Source of the DNA: Cellulophaga sp. HaHaR_3_176
GTDB lineage: Bacteria; Bacteroidota; Bacteroidia; Flavobacteriales; Flavobacteriaceae
DNA: 64,000 bases
Assembly: GCF_019021925.1 (NCBI RefSeq)
Contig: NZ_CP058990.1
Location: 612,001-676,000 of the forward strand
Reading direction: 5' to 3'
The notes under the pieces were generated by a model. It saw only the letters and a list, made by a program, of their open reading frames with translations. It was not told the origin of the DNA and searched no databases. Position numbers and translations under genes: made by a program. Below are positions 18,035 through 27,966 of the stretch, one piece after another (positions within the stretch are counted from its first letter, which is position 1; each line of letters begins with the position of its first letter).

Positions 18035-19504
18035 TTATGCTTTACGAATTTTTAGAGTTTCATAAACTTCATCAAAAATATTAGGTCTATCAGCAAGAAC
18101 AATAAGGGTGTCTTGTGGTTCAATTTTGGTTAATCCGTTAGGTATTATATAGCTTGCATCTCTTTTAATCATTGCAATTATTGCATTTTTAGGAAAACCA
18201 AGTTCTACAATTTTTTTATCTACAGCAAAACAACCTGAAGTAATCAATATCTCTTTCATTTCAGCTTTTGGGTTTTCTGCCATAAGCATATCAGTTGCAC
18301 TTAGTTTTTTTGCTTTTTCTGGTAATCCTACTTTAAGCCATTTGGCAACTATAGAAAGAGTAGTACCTTGAATTAATATAGATGTTACAGAAATGAAAAA
18401 TACAATATTGAAAATCATATTTGCTTTTTCGATTCCAGCTAAAAGAGGGTAAGTAGAAAATACAATTGGTACTGCACCTCGCAAACCAACCCAAGAAATA
18501 TAAAATCGCCTTCTCATTTTCATCTTAAAAAATATCAGACTAAGAAATACGCCAACAGGTCTTGCTACAATTATTAAAAATATAGATATCAATAAACCAA
18601 TACCCATGTATGGAATAATTTCAGAAGGAAAAACAAGTAAACCAAGGGTGAGGAAAAGAACGATTTGCATTAACCATGCTAAACCATCAAACATTTTTAA
18701 AATGGTTTTTTTATGAATTAAATCTTGATTTCCTAAATAAACGGCACAAATATAAATAGCAAGAAACCCATTACCGCCTACAAAATCAGTTGCAGAGAAA
18801 GTAATAAACATTAAAGCGATAACTAAAACAGGGTATAAGCCTTCAAAATCAAGTTTAATTTTATTGATGATATATTTACTAAGAAACCCAAATGAGATAC
18901 CTAATAAACCACCTAATATCATTTGCTGTAAAAATAGGGGTATTATTGATAAGAAGCTTTTATCTTGATTGATAACTAATGTTAAAAAGGCAAGTGTAAG
19001 TACATAGGCCATAGGGTCGTTACTACCACTTTCTAGCTCTAGAGTTGGTCTTAAATTGTTTTTTAAAGCCAAGCTCTTTGAACGTAGAATAGAGAATACT
19101 GCAGCAGCATCTGTTGATGATACTATCGAGCCTAATAAAAGACTTTCATAAATCGTGAAATCAGTTATAAACCAAACAAATACACCTAATGAAACGGCAG
19201 TAAATAAAACACCTAAAGTAGATAGTGCTATACCTTGCCAAAGAATAGGTTTTACAGCTTTCCAATTGGTATCAAGTCCACCAGAAAACAAAATAAAATT
19301 AAGAGACACAATACCTATGAATTGAGCAAGTTTTGGATCATCAAATCTAATGCCTCCTATGCCATCAGAACCTGCAAGCATACCAATAGCTAAGAATAGT
19401 AATAGAGTAGGTACTCCAAACTTATAAGATGTTTTACCTGCAAAAATACTTACAAGAAGTAATAAAGAGCCTACTAATAATATATTTTCAATCGTTAAAT
19501 TCAT
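18035..19504 (-). CDS. K+/H+ antiporter (CPA1, NhaP2/CvrA-like)
   Basis: A 489-residue inner-membrane antiporter with about 12 helices. LGSIVSSTDAAAVFSILRSK near residues 125-144 holds the family ST-DAAAV motif, and LESGSNDPMAYVLT the ion-binding Asn-Asp pair. The C-terminal 90 residues form a TrkA-C-like regulatory domain (GFPKNAIIAMIKRD, IEPQDTLIVLADR). This layout matches K+/H+ antiporter NhaP2/CvrA. It is monocistronic, 150 bp from the aldo/keto reductase. Confidence 0.9.
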   Translation of the reverse strand: MNLTIENILLVGSLLLLVSIFAGKTSYKFGVPTLLLFLAIGMLAGSDGIGGIRFDDPKLAQFIGIVSLNFILFSGGLDTNWKAVKPILWQGIALSTLGVLFTAVSLGVFVWFITDFTIYESLLLGSIVSSTDAAAVFSILRSKSLALKNNLRPTLELESGSNDPMAYVLTLAFLTLVINQDKSFLSIIPLFLQQMILGGLLGISFGFLSKYIINKIKLDFEGLYPVLVIALMFITFSATDFVGGNGFLAIYICAVYLGNQDLIHKKTILKMFDGLAWLMQIVLFLTLGLLVFPSEIIPYMGIGLLISIFLIIVARPVGVFLSLIFFKMKMRRRFYISWVGLRGAVPIVFSTYPLLAGIEKANMIFNIVFFISVTSILIQGTTLSIVAKWLKVGLPEKAKKLSATDMLMAENPKAEMKEILITSGCFAVDKKIVELGFPKNAIIAMIKRDASYIIPNGLTKIEPQDTLIVLADRPNIFDEVYETLKIRKA

Positions 19505-19648
19505 TCTTTTCCTCTCTTACTTTATATGGTAAAGGTACTAATTTTCGTAAAGGAAATTTACAAAGCTTTATAGCTCATTTGCTAATTAATTTAAGAGTAT
19601 TTTATTTGTAATTATCAAACGAAATCATTTATTTATTTTATTTAAAAG

Positions 19649-19693
19649 AAAAAAAATACGTTGTGCTTTCCATTAAAGAAAAACACAACGTAT
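19649..19693 (-). terminator. Terminator of the alginate operon
   Basis: A perfect 10-bp stem ATACGTTGTG (19656-19665) with CACAACGTAT (19684-19693); on the minus strand it is followed by eight T residues. It lies 25 bp beyond the stop of the cupin gene. Confidence 0.9.
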
Positions 19694-19717
19694 ATAATAA
19701 TTAATAAGTGAAAAAGG

Positions 19718-20542
19718 TTAGTTATCGTCGCTTACATTATGAGTTTTTAACCACTCTTCACCTTTTTTATCTAAAAAGAAATCCATCCAAACGTAGTAAA
19801 GAACTTCATCTTTATCTACAGTAACAGAATGACTTGAACCTAAAGGAATATGAAGCATAGAATGTTGAGGGAAATTTACTTTAGCATCATCAGCAAAAAC
19901 AACACAGTTGTTTTCAGATAAGCCTAAAAATAATTGCTCTAACATTGGGTGTTTATGTGCACCAACTTCATCAGGGCCTTTTGTTTGAACTGTACCCATT
20001 GCTATTCTAGGGATGATTTTATTAGGAAGTATTGTACGACTAACTGTATTTGGACTTTTTATAGGTTCTGTATATGGTACACAATCTGTAAATTTCGCAT
20101 AATATACATTTTGAGTACTCTCAGCAGGAAACTCCTTAAGATCTAATAAATCTTGAGCAGTTAATTTACTCGTTATTTTTACGTAATGTAGTGTGTCTTT
20201 TTCTGCCGTTTTAATTGTAATATCTTTAATATTCGGTAAAAATATAGTTTCAGGAACAATATCATAAATGCTATCTTGAACAATAACGCTACCATTACCT
20301 TTTACAAATAGGTATATTGTTTTGTAGCCATCTTTATTGTAATCTAATATTGGATTTTTACTTGTCAGTGCTATATGTTCAACATCTATATCTTTAATTT
20401 CATTTACCAGAATAGATTTAGAATATTGTTGAGTATTATCTGATAATTGTGTTTCTAAATTTTCAATCGGAATTTCTTGACTATATAATGTCGTGAATAA
20501 TGATAATACTAGTAACGTAATAGTTGTGATTCTTTTCTTCAT
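19718..20542 (-). CDS. Exported cupin-domain protein of the alginate operon
   Basis: A 274-residue protein with a signal peptide (residues 1-21, ending LYSQ) and a C-terminal cupin core: GAHKHPMLEQLFLGL at about residues 196-210, followed by LHIPLGSSHSV. The histidines and glutamate could bind a metal. The N-terminal half looks like a second, degenerate cupin. It is the third gene of the PL6-PL7-cupin unit (37 bp after the PL7 gene). KdgF-type cupins convert uronate products of alginate and pectin lyases to open-chain forms; this one is larger and exported, so a periplasmic KdgF-like role is only an inference. Confidence 0.72.
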   Translation of the reverse strand: MKKRITTITLLVLSLFTTLYSQEIPIENLETQLSDNTQQYSKSILVNEIKDIDVEHIALTSKNPILDYNKDGYKTIYLFVKGNGSVIVQDSIYDIVPETIFLPNIKDITIKTAEKDTLHYVKITSKLTAQDLLDLKEFPAESTQNVYYAKFTDCVPYTEPIKSPNTVSRTILPNKIIPRIAMGTVQTKGPDEVGAHKHPMLEQLFLGLSENNCVVFADDAKVNFPQHSMLHIPLGSSHSVTVDKDEVLYYVWMDFFLDKKGEEWLKTHNVSDDN

Positions 20543-20579
20543 TTTATATAATATTTATTTTGAGTTTATTTTAAATTTA

Positions 20580-21650
20580 TTATTCATTTGGTTGCGTGCC
20601 AGAACCTACAGTAGCTTCTTTAAACCAAACTTCAGTATAACATCCGTTTGCATATTGTTTTGCTATATCTCCGTCGTAAGTTTCAGAACCAGTACTCCAT
20701 ACAATATTGTCTTCAGGTTTTTTGCCATTTGTTTGGTTGTATGCACCTTGCTTAAAATATTGTATTTCACCTGCATAAGCATTTTCACGCTCTACACCAT
20801 CACGCCCTATTGATGCGTATAATGACCAAATTTGTTCAGGAACATCTGATTTTTTGGAGAAATCTGATTTCAATAAGTTTTTTGTGAACTTCACAGTTTC
20901 ATGTCCTTCACTTTCAAAAGTAAGATACATAATGCCTTTATAAACATTTATTTCATAACTAAACTCTTCATCAAGTTCTATACCATTTTCTGGCTCTTCA
21001 GGGTAGGTTGTAGGACTAGAACCAACAACAGACATATCATTACCCCAAATTGCGGTTGAATAATCCCATCTTTTTGAGTTATCACCTTCTGTATTAATCT
21101 CATAATTCCAAAAAACAGATCCTTTAGTGTGACCTGGGAATTTTTTATAAAATATTTTTATAGGTTCATTTTCATGACCTTCATCACTATGTATTTGGCC
21201 TACGACTACAGAGTACGAAGCGGCAACTCTAGCATCACCTGAGGTAGAAACATGCATTACTTTTAGTTTGCCAGTCAATTTACCTCCTGTTTCAGGTATC
21301 CAGTGTTTTTTTTGGCCTAATTCCGTTCTTGTATTACTAGATGTTCGAGATGTAACACCAGAATTTGGTGTTTTATAGACTACCCAATCCGTTTTACCAT
21401 CATTTTCAACATAAAAGAAATCTTTCTTTTTATAATTTACTAATTCATCAGAATATGTACCATCCCCTAAAAGAATTTTCCATTCATCCATAAACGGAAT
21501 AATATCACTTGGGTATTTTTCTTTTTTTATGTCTGTCTTTGTTTCTTCGGCAGCAGTTTTTTTAGGAGTATCAAAACAACTACTAAAAGATAATACTACG
21601 GCTAGCATTAAAAAATATTGTAATACTAATTTGGTGTTTATTTTTGTCAT
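20580..21650 (-). CDS. Alginate lyase, polysaccharide lyase family 7 (lipoprotein)
   Basis: A 356-residue secreted lyase cleaving alginate by beta-elimination. A lipoprotein signal ends at SFSSCF (Cys25). The three PL7 motifs are present: RTELGQ (residues 108-113), QIH (152-154) and YFKQGAYNQ (298-306), which carry the catalytic Arg, Gln, His and Tyr. QIH rather than QVH is usually linked to activity on guluronate-containing blocks. The first motif normally reads RTELR, so the glycine is a small deviation. It lies 74 bp after the PL6 gene and 37 bp before the cupin gene. Confidence 0.93.
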   Translation of the reverse strand: MTKINTKLVLQYFLMLAVVLSFSSCFDTPKKTAAEETKTDIKKEKYPSDIIPFMDEWKILLGDGTYSDELVNYKKKDFFYVENDGKTDWVVYKTPNSGVTSRTSSNTRTELGQKKHWIPETGGKLTGKLKVMHVSTSGDARVAASYSVVVGQIHSDEGHENEPIKIFYKKFPGHTKGSVFWNYEINTEGDNSKRWDYSTAIWGNDMSVVGSSPTTYPEEPENGIELDEEFSYEINVYKGIMYLTFESEGHETVKFTKNLLKSDFSKKSDVPEQIWSLYASIGRDGVERENAYAGEIQYFKQGAYNQTNGKKPEDNIVWSTGSETYDGDIAKQYANGCYTEVWFKEATVGSGTQPNE

Positions 21651-21724
21651 TATAATAGTTTTGTTTAGGTCTGTATTAGTTTAATATGATTAATTTTTGA
21701 TTGTAATAAAACCAAAGTTAAATT

Positions 21725-24055
21725 TTATTTATTAGCTATTATTCCTAAATCAGAACGATCTATGCCTTTACCTTTTAAAGCTGATTTATCTGATAATTGG
21801 TAAGTGCCTTTTATAAATTCAGGATTAATTTCCCACGCATTTTCTAGATTATATTTTTGATCACCTGTGATAATAATTTTATCTGATTTATAAAAATTAT
21901 TATTTAAAATATTAACGATAGGTTCACCAACAACTAAATGCATTTCCATTGCTTTAGAGTTATTAAAAATATTATTTTCAATATCATTTACTTGCACACC
22001 ATATAATGATACAGCTCTTTCATACTTATTCTTTTTCCCGTAACCAACATTATCAAAAACATTATGATCTAATTCTAAAAATGGACCGAAAGTACTTTCA
22101 TCTTTACCACCTCTATACAAACGTAATGCTGCGCCTTGTATATCTGAGATTGTGTTATTTTTCATTAATAAATACTCTACATTATAAGCACCAATATCAT
22201 CCGTTTCTTTATCTAAAGCAGCTATATGACCTGTAATATTTTTAAATTTTGAATTCTGAATGCTAATTGTATCAGCAAAAGTTCCTTTTGAGACTCTAAG
22301 TACATCAAAAGAATGATTTACAATTAAATCTTTAAACTCACAGTTATCTATAAATAATTTATAGTTTTCTGTCATTGAGTTTTTAGCGGTACTTATTACT
22401 GAATTACCAGCATAATCTGGAGATTTTGCTCCATCAAATATTATGTTTTCTAAAGACAAACTTCCTCCGTTTTGTATTTCAAAAGCCATCATTCTTTCAA
22501 ACAATATTGTAGCTTTATTTTTACCTGAGGTTTTAAAGGTTAATGGGTGTTTTATTTCAACTGCTTTGGTTAATAAATAAGAGCCACCTTCTTCTAAAAC
22601 AATAACATCTCCAGCTTCTGATTTTTTTACGATTTCAAATAGAGTGTTAATTCCAGCTTTTACATTAATTGTTTTACCAGAGTTTAATGCTATATTTTGT
22701 TCCTTTTTAGAATACCAAGTAGTACCTGTAGTCTCTTTAGTTGCAATATTATCGCTAATTACAATCTCATTTTTTATTTTATCAGATTTAGGAATCAAGA
22801 AACCTTTTTTATTTTCTACTAATGTAATTTCAGCATTTTCAAAACCACTTGAAATTGTAGTTTCTAAATTGTTTCCTAGAATATTATCTTTAAATGTTAC
22901 GCCACTGATATCATCATAAATAGTAAACAAATCTTTTTTATGTTGATGATAAAATAAGTTTCCTGAAATTTCAGAACTTGCAGGGGCTTGGCTTCTTTCA
23001 TTATCTGCTCCTGCACATAGCTGAATGTTATCACAATCTATAAATGTATTATTATTTACTTTAGATTCTATAACGGGTACATATCTATTTGGTGGTGAGT
23101 TTGGTACGCCATTCATCATTACAAATGCACCTCTAAAACGGTAACCAGTTAAACCAATATGGTAATTATTGATAACAGTTTGCTTTTCATTAATAACTCT
23201 TACACCACCAGTGCTTGGTTTTCCGTTTCCTATAAAAACATTACCATCAACTAAGGTTTCATTACCGTGACGCATAGTTAGAGTACCGGTACACTCAAAA
23301 AAAGTATTATACTTAAAAATGTTTTGACAAGATTTGTTAGAGATAATTTCATGTTCTCCGTTACATCTATCAAAATAATTAGATTCTACTAATGTATTAG
23401 AATTTTCTAATGCATTATGGCTTGTTCCAATTCGTAATGTTTCTCCACCATTATTTCCGAATGTAGGGCGAGGGCCAAAATAATTATGGTCTATTTTATG
23501 GTTGTTTTCTATACTTTCTTTAGTATCTAAACCAACGATCATAGTAACACCTAAATTCTTTTTTCCTGTTATATGGTTATGGTCAATTCTGTTGTTTTTA
23601 CCATAAATAGTAACCCAGTAATCTTGAACATGACGTTCAGGATTATTGAAATTATCAATAACACATTCTGTTAAGCGAGAGTTGGTTGCCATTTCATCTC
23701 TATTCTTGCGAAATGAAATAACCGAATTCGTTGGCGTATATCCGTTTTTGAAAACAAGACCTTCTACAATTAAAAAATCACCTGCAAGTTGTAAATTAGA
23801 CTGACCTTCTAGAGTAACTTTGCCTTTTTCTTCTACAGTAAGTTTTATAGGTTTTTCTTTAGTTCCTTTTCCTTCGAAAACTAGTTCTGAATCTTTCCAA
23901 ATACCATTAGCTAAAGTAATTGTTGAGCCAGGTTTTGCGTTTGCAACAGCATCATTAAATTCATCAATATTAGTAACAACATTTGATTTGACTTCTTTTC
24001 TACAAGAAACTATTAAAGTACAAAAGCTTATAAAAAAGATAGATAGATTTTTCAT
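21725..24055 (-). CDS. Alginate lyase, polysaccharide lyase family 6 (lipoprotein)
   Basis: A 776-residue beta-helix lyase of the chondroitinase B/alginate lyase family. The lipoprotein signal ends at LIVSCRK. The catalytic pair is visible as Lys241 (HEIISNKSC) and Arg262 (LTMRHG), 21 residues apart as in the exolytic enzyme AlyGC; NNGGETLRIG (about 201-210) supplies the calcium site. A second beta-helix domain (about residues 430-776) matches the two-domain architecture of exo-acting members. It is the first gene of the operon, with palindromic operator-like sites at 24072-24096. Confidence 0.93.
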   Translation of the reverse strand: MKNLSIFFISFCTLIVSCRKEVKSNVVTNIDEFNDAVANAKPGSTITLANGIWKDSELVFEGKGTKEKPIKLTVEEKGKVTLEGQSNLQLAGDFLIVEGLVFKNGYTPTNSVISFRKNRDEMATNSRLTECVIDNFNNPERHVQDYWVTIYGKNNRIDHNHITGKKNLGVTMIVGLDTKESIENNHKIDHNYFGPRPTFGNNGGETLRIGTSHNALENSNTLVESNYFDRCNGEHEIISNKSCQNIFKYNTFFECTGTLTMRHGNETLVDGNVFIGNGKPSTGGVRVINEKQTVINNYHIGLTGYRFRGAFVMMNGVPNSPPNRYVPVIESKVNNNTFIDCDNIQLCAGADNERSQAPASSEISGNLFYHQHKKDLFTIYDDISGVTFKDNILGNNLETTISSGFENAEITLVENKKGFLIPKSDKIKNEIVISDNIATKETTGTTWYSKKEQNIALNSGKTINVKAGINTLFEIVKKSEAGDVIVLEEGGSYLLTKAVEIKHPLTFKTSGKNKATILFERMMAFEIQNGGSLSLENIIFDGAKSPDYAGNSVISTAKNSMTENYKLFIDNCEFKDLIVNHSFDVLRVSKGTFADTISIQNSKFKNITGHIAALDKETDDIGAYNVEYLLMKNNTISDIQGAALRLYRGGKDESTFGPFLELDHNVFDNVGYGKKNKYERAVSLYGVQVNDIENNIFNNSKAMEMHLVVGEPIVNILNNNFYKSDKIIITGDQKYNLENAWEINPEFIKGTYQLSDKSALKGKGIDRSDLGIIANK

Positions 24056-24071
24056 TCAAATAAAGGCTTAA

Positions 24072-24096
24072 TTGGTTAACCAAGTTGGTTTACCAA
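24072..24096. promoter_or_regulatory. Twin palindromic operator-like sites upstream of the PL6 lyase
   Basis: TTGGTTAACCAA (24072-24083) is a perfect palindrome. TTGGTTTACCAA (24085-24096) shares the same TTGGT/ACCAA half-sites, with centres 13 bp apart. They lie 17-41 bp upstream of the first codon of the alginate operon. Spacing and symmetry suggest cooperative binding of a dimeric repressor or activator, perhaps of the GntR or LacI class; no such regulator gene is in the window. Confidence 0.6.
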
Positions 24097-24284
24097 AGTT
24101 ACGTTCATTTGTTGAGTATTGCAAATAGTTAAAATTATCTATTGAAAAATAACTTTAACACAATTTTTCTTATAATTTTTTATCAAATTAACTATAAAGT
24201 GATTTGTAGTTGTTCTTGTTATTAGTGATAAAACGTATTTTGAAGAATTACTTTTTTAAGTTTAGAGACGCATTTTCTGAAATA

Positions 24285-24301
24285 AATCAATAGTATTGAT
24301 T
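24285..24301. promoter_or_regulatory. Dyad-symmetric site in the alginate upstream region
   Basis: AATCAATA and TATTGATT flank a single G, giving a 17-bp dyad with no loop. It lies in the 346-bp gap between the PL6 gene and the next lipoprotein gene. Apart from this, the twin operators and the terminator at 24336-24386, I see no other structure in the gap. Confidence 0.3.
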
Positions 24302-24335
24302 CTTATAATGTTTCAGATATAAAATTATTTTATTT

Positions 24336-24386
24336 TTAAAAAAAACAGCATCAGATTTAATAGAATATTTCAGATAAATCTGATGC
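24336..24386 (-). terminator. Terminator of the PKD-like lipoprotein gene
   Basis: A perfect 12-bp stem GCATCAGATTTA (24348-24359) with TAAATCTGATGC (24375-24386). On the minus strand it leads into a run of T residues broken by little else. It lies just beyond the stop at 24402. Confidence 0.85.
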
Positions 24387-24401
24387 GTAAATGTATAGTT
24401 C

Positions 24402-24839
24402 TTAATTCGAATCTAATTCAATACTTTGAGTTGCAAATCCTCGTCCGCTATCATTGTCCGCATCAACCTTTACAACACCGTTTCCTGAGTAGTCAGAATT
24501 AAATTTAATAGTAGCTACAGATTTGGCAATTTGACCGTCTACAGAGTTTTCAATACTTAAAACTTCTAAACTTCCAGATTCTATCGTCCACACAAAAGTT
24601 GAATTAGAAGCAGTGTCGCCTCTCGAATAAAATGTAGATGCAAATGTTAAAATTTCATCAGGAAGTGCAAAATCAGCGCCATCTACACAAATAGCAACTG
24701 CAGTTTCTGGTTTAATTGTTAGGTCACAATTAGTTACACTATTTTCATTTGTAGCTTCAATTTCAGGTGAATCATCATTAGAGCAAGAGAAATTTAATAA
24801 AACGAGCAGTAGAGCTGAGTAGATAAATTTATTTTTCAT
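24402..24839 (-). CDS. Small lipoprotein, PKD/Ig-like
   Basis: A 145-residue protein with lipoprotein signal (LLNFSCSNDD, Cys at about residue 19). The remaining 125 residues form one beta-rich domain with STFVWTIESGSLEVLS and GNGVVKVDADND, which resembles a PKD or Ig-like fold. Four further cysteines could form disulfides. It has its own terminator and is separated by 346 bp from the alginate operon, so co-regulation is uncertain. No function can be assigned. Confidence 0.6.
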   Translation of the reverse strand: MKNKFIYSALLLVLLNFSCSNDDSPEIEATNENSVTNCDLTIKPETAVAICVDGADFALPDEILTFASTFYSRGDTASNSTFVWTIESGSLEVLSIENSVDGQIAKSVATIKFNSDYSGNGVVKVDADNDSGRGFATQSIELDSN

Positions 24840-25049
24840 AACGGTTTAAGTTTGGTGGTTTCTGCGTATTAATACATCATTAAAGTTAGGCTTAAATAGA
24901 AATATTTAGCTAATCATATAACGATTTTTAATATTTACCAGTATAACGTAAATTTTATGATTTTATTGCTGTTAATACAATGTGTTTTAGATTAATATTT
25001 TTTTTATTATTACACATGACTTTATTTAGGTTGAATCTGTAGAATTTTT

Positions 25050-25979
25050 TTATTTCATTTTTAATTCACTCGTTAATTTTTCAAACTCTTCAAGTGTTGA
25101 TTCAAAATCATTTTTCATAACAGCATTAATTTGAACTACATGTGAGCCTTTAACAATACTTATCATTTTAATTTGCGTTTCTTCATCGTTTAATGAACCG
25201 GTTATAAGTTCTTCATAACAGTCAGATCCGTTTAATTTTTTTCTATTAGAAACTTTTCTGTTATAAACAATTAGCCCGTTATTTTTTAAAGAATTTAAAT
25301 TATTTTCATGAATTAATTCAGGGTTCATATTAGGTCTGTCGGTTGGTATTTGAGAAACTAGATATGCCGATTCTCCAACATAATCATCTTTTTTAATACC
25401 ACCTTTAGTGTAAAGAAACATATTAGAAATTGTTTTAGAATATTTAAAAGAGCTTTTAGAATCATCTAATTCAAAAAATGCAATTTCAAAAGGGTCAACA
25501 ACTCGTTCCTTATCGTATTCTATTGTTAATAATGCATTTTCTATTTTTTTAATATTCTCTTCTTCAAAATTTGGAATAAATGCCATTACCATTGCGGAAA
25601 ACTCACCATCACCAAATACTAATTGTAAACTTTTTTGATTCGGGGTCCCTTGCAATAATGCTAGTTTAGCATCGTAATTATTTATTTTTAACTCTTTAAA
25701 TTTCAGTACGTTTATTCCTTTGCTTTCGAAGTTTTTTTTAGTGAAATTTTTAGCATTAGAACCGTAATCTCCTCCATAAAGATCAACGAACTGAATAACA
25801 GTTTGCTCGCTTTCTAAGCCAATAAAATCTTGTGAAGGTTTAAAATTATCGGGGTTTTCTAAATAAATTCGAGTACCTAGTATACGTGTTTTGTTATTGT
25901 TTTGTTTTTCACTTGGGGTAACTTGCGCACAAGCATTTAGCGATAGTATAAATGCAATAATCAAAAATTTAATTTTCAT
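25050..25979 (-). CDS. Lipoprotein of unknown function
   Basis: A 309-residue exported lipoprotein (FILSLNACAQ, Cys at about residue 17). The mature part is a mixed alpha/beta protein with no catalytic motif that I recognise; LQLVFGDGEFSAMVMAFIP and the final HVVQINAVMKNDFE are the most structured-looking stretches. It is followed at 61 bp upstream (minus strand) by another lipoprotein gene at 26041-26739, so the two may be co-transcribed. Confidence 0.6.
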   Translation of the reverse strand: MKIKFLIIAFILSLNACAQVTPSEKQNNNKTRILGTRIYLENPDNFKPSQDFIGLESEQTVIQFVDLYGGDYGSNAKNFTKKNFESKGINVLKFKELKINNYDAKLALLQGTPNQKSLQLVFGDGEFSAMVMAFIPNFEEENIKKIENALLTIEYDKERVVDPFEIAFFELDDSKSSFKYSKTISNMFLYTKGGIKKDDYVGESAYLVSQIPTDRPNMNPELIHENNLNSLKNNGLIVYNRKVSNRKKLNGSDCYEELITGSLNDEETQIKMISIVKGSHVVQINAVMKNDFESTLEEFEKLTSELKMK

Positions 25980-26040
25980 GATATAGCTTAAGGTAATAAC
26001 AAGTATAGAGTGTTCTGTTTAAAATAATCTTTAATAGTAA

Positions 26041-26739
26041 TTAATTAAACCAAATAGAAATGTTATCAAATTTAGCGGTTTTAGGAATTTTAGATTGATC
26101 AATTCCTTTTCCATCCCACCAATCATCTTTAAGTTCAGTCTTTTTTATGCTAAATGTGGCATTAAGGTGTTCAACATTTAAAAAGATATGTTCTTTTACT
26201 GGTGAAATGTCTTCGGTTGAATAAAAGTTACCAAAGTCATCAAAAGTTGAATTCAAACCAATTTTTTCAGTTGTCATGAACCGATTGTCTAAAATTGAAA
26301 TATAGTTTATTTTTGAGTTTGTATTTCCACTTTCTTCAGCTTGTAAAATCAATATCTTTTTTCCGTATGAATCATAAATTTCATAAGCATCAAATGAGTC
26401 ATCTGCAAATTCTCCGTAACTTACTATTTTCTTAATTTGTTCTTTTGGTAGTGTATTATAGAGATCAGAAATAGTCATTCCTTTAGAAAAAATTCCCACT
26501 CTGTTTTGTGAAATATGAAAATCATTAAAAATATAACCATTTATTTTTTTAATTGATTCTATTTTTACAAGCTCTTGAATTTTTTGTTCCTTTTTAGTTA
26601 GCTCTAATTCTCTATCTATAAATTCATTTTCTTTTTCGTATAATTCAGCTTCTTTTTTAAGTAATTTATTTTCTTTTTTTTGAGTAGAATTACAACTTAT
26701 TAAAAGTGAAATTAATATAGCTCCTAAAATTTTTTTCAT
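26041..26739 (-). CDS. Lipoprotein with N-terminal coiled coil
   Basis: A 232-residue protein with a lipoprotein signal ending LLISCNS. Residues about 20-62 are rich in Lys and Glu with heptad spacing and should form a coiled coil. The C-terminal part contains GMTISDLYNTLPKEQIKK and a repeat-like beta pattern. It lies between other uncharacterised lipoprotein genes on the same strand. No known family is recognised. Confidence 0.58.
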   Translation of the reverse strand: MKKILGAILISLLISCNSTQKKENKLLKKEAELYEKENEFIDRELELTKKEQKIQELVKIESIKKINGYIFNDFHISQNRVGIFSKGMTISDLYNTLPKEQIKKIVSYGEFADDSFDAYEIYDSYGKKILILQAEESGNTNSKINYISILDNRFMTTEKIGLNSTFDDFGNFYSTEDISPVKEHIFLNVEHLNATFSIKKTELKDDWWDGKGIDQSKIPKTAKFDNISIWFN

Positions 26740-26983
26740 ATAATTTTTATTACCGTTATTGGTTTCTGCTTATTTATTCTTAAATATTATAGATAGATAT
26801 TTTTTTTATTTAAATAACTCAATAACTTTCAAATCCATATTTTGGTCTTCAATTTTGTAGAAAGCATAACTCTTAAAAATCATACAAAAAGCTTAAATAT
26901 ACACAAACCTTTCAATTAAATAATACTGACCATGTTTTTAAATTAGAACTTAGCTATGGTAATTTTTTATAGATAATATCTTA

Positions 26984-27520
26984 TTATTTAAGGTTAATTA
27001 ATTGTATTTCTTCACGTTGCAATCTTTTAAAAGTTCCGATTATAAAATCTTGATTTTCTAGTTTTATATCGAGTTCATTACACAGAGTATTACAATCAAT
27101 TTTAATTTGATCTAGAATTTTATAGCTTGGTGTTGAGGTAATGAAGCTTTCACCGTTTATTTTTAAATCAATATCAAATGTAGTTTCACTGTTCACTTCT
27201 TTTGTCGACTTTATTTCTTGTAACGTACATTTTAATGAACTAACATCAACATGTGGGTTGTCAATTAGTTCAACTACTACTCTAATATCATAAATAAAGC
27301 CTGGCTGGTAATTAAATCCCTCAATTGAATCATAAAATTTATTCCAATTACCAGAACCAATATTGTTATTTTCTTGTACTAATAAAGTCAGAAATAACCC
27401 TTCTCCGATACCCGTACTTTGGTAATGATTAATTCGCATATCAATAGTTTGATTTGCATCATCGCTTGAACAAGAGAATAATATTCCAGCAATTATTAAA
27501 AGTAATACTTTAGTTTTCAT
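26984..27520 (-). CDS. DUF4377-type lipoprotein
   Basis: A 178-residue protein with a lipoprotein signal (GILFSCSSDD). The segment NWNKFYDSIEGFNYQPGFIY (about residues 58-77) followed by DIRVVVELIDNPH and SLKCTLQEIKS is the signature of DUF4377, a small extracytoplasmic domain often found in heat-shock-like HslJ contexts. Function is unknown. It is not closely linked to neighbours (about 245 bp on the downstream side). Confidence 0.7.
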   Translation of the reverse strand: MKTKVLLLIIAGILFSCSSDDANQTIDMRINHYQSTGIGEGLFLTLLVQENNNIGSGNWNKFYDSIEGFNYQPGFIYDIRVVVELIDNPHVDVSSLKCTLQEIKSTKEVNSETTFDIDLKINGESFITSTPSYKILDQIKIDCNTLCNELDIKLENQDFIIGTFKRLQREEIQLINLK

Positions 27521-27966
27521 ATTTTACTTAGTTTTTAATATCTAGATGTGTAGGTTGTGTAAATGGTTGCGTTAAAGTGTAATACAATTGTTTTTATATA
27601 ATTAGCTAATTACCTAGTTTAATAAATAAATTCAGAATAGAAAGCCTATCAAGTATTGAAAATAGAAAGCGCCTATTGTTTAATTAAATTTATATGAATA
27701 GATGTAAAGATATTCAACGATGGCAGAAATAAGAATTTGTTTTTAGTTCAATTACTTATAGCCGCTATTTTTTTTTATTATATAAAGTATTAGTAATGAA
27801 TATACCTTGTTTTAGGTTTTGTGTATACTAAATGATATGCAGCTTTAGAAACATAATTTAATCAGTTACTAAAAAAGTAAAATTTTTTGAATTAATATGT
27901 AGAAAATAAACATCAATATGAAAGAAAATTATTTCATATTTATTTACTTTTAACAAAAAAATAAAT
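27521..27966. other. Gene-free stretch
   Basis: This 446-bp AT-rich stretch between divergent genes holds no convincing gene or RNA. The only structure noticed is a direct repeat of AATAGAAAGC at about 27636 and 27662. Promoters for both flanking genes must lie here but no clear Bacteroidota consensus (TAnnTTTG) stood out. Confidence 0.4.
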
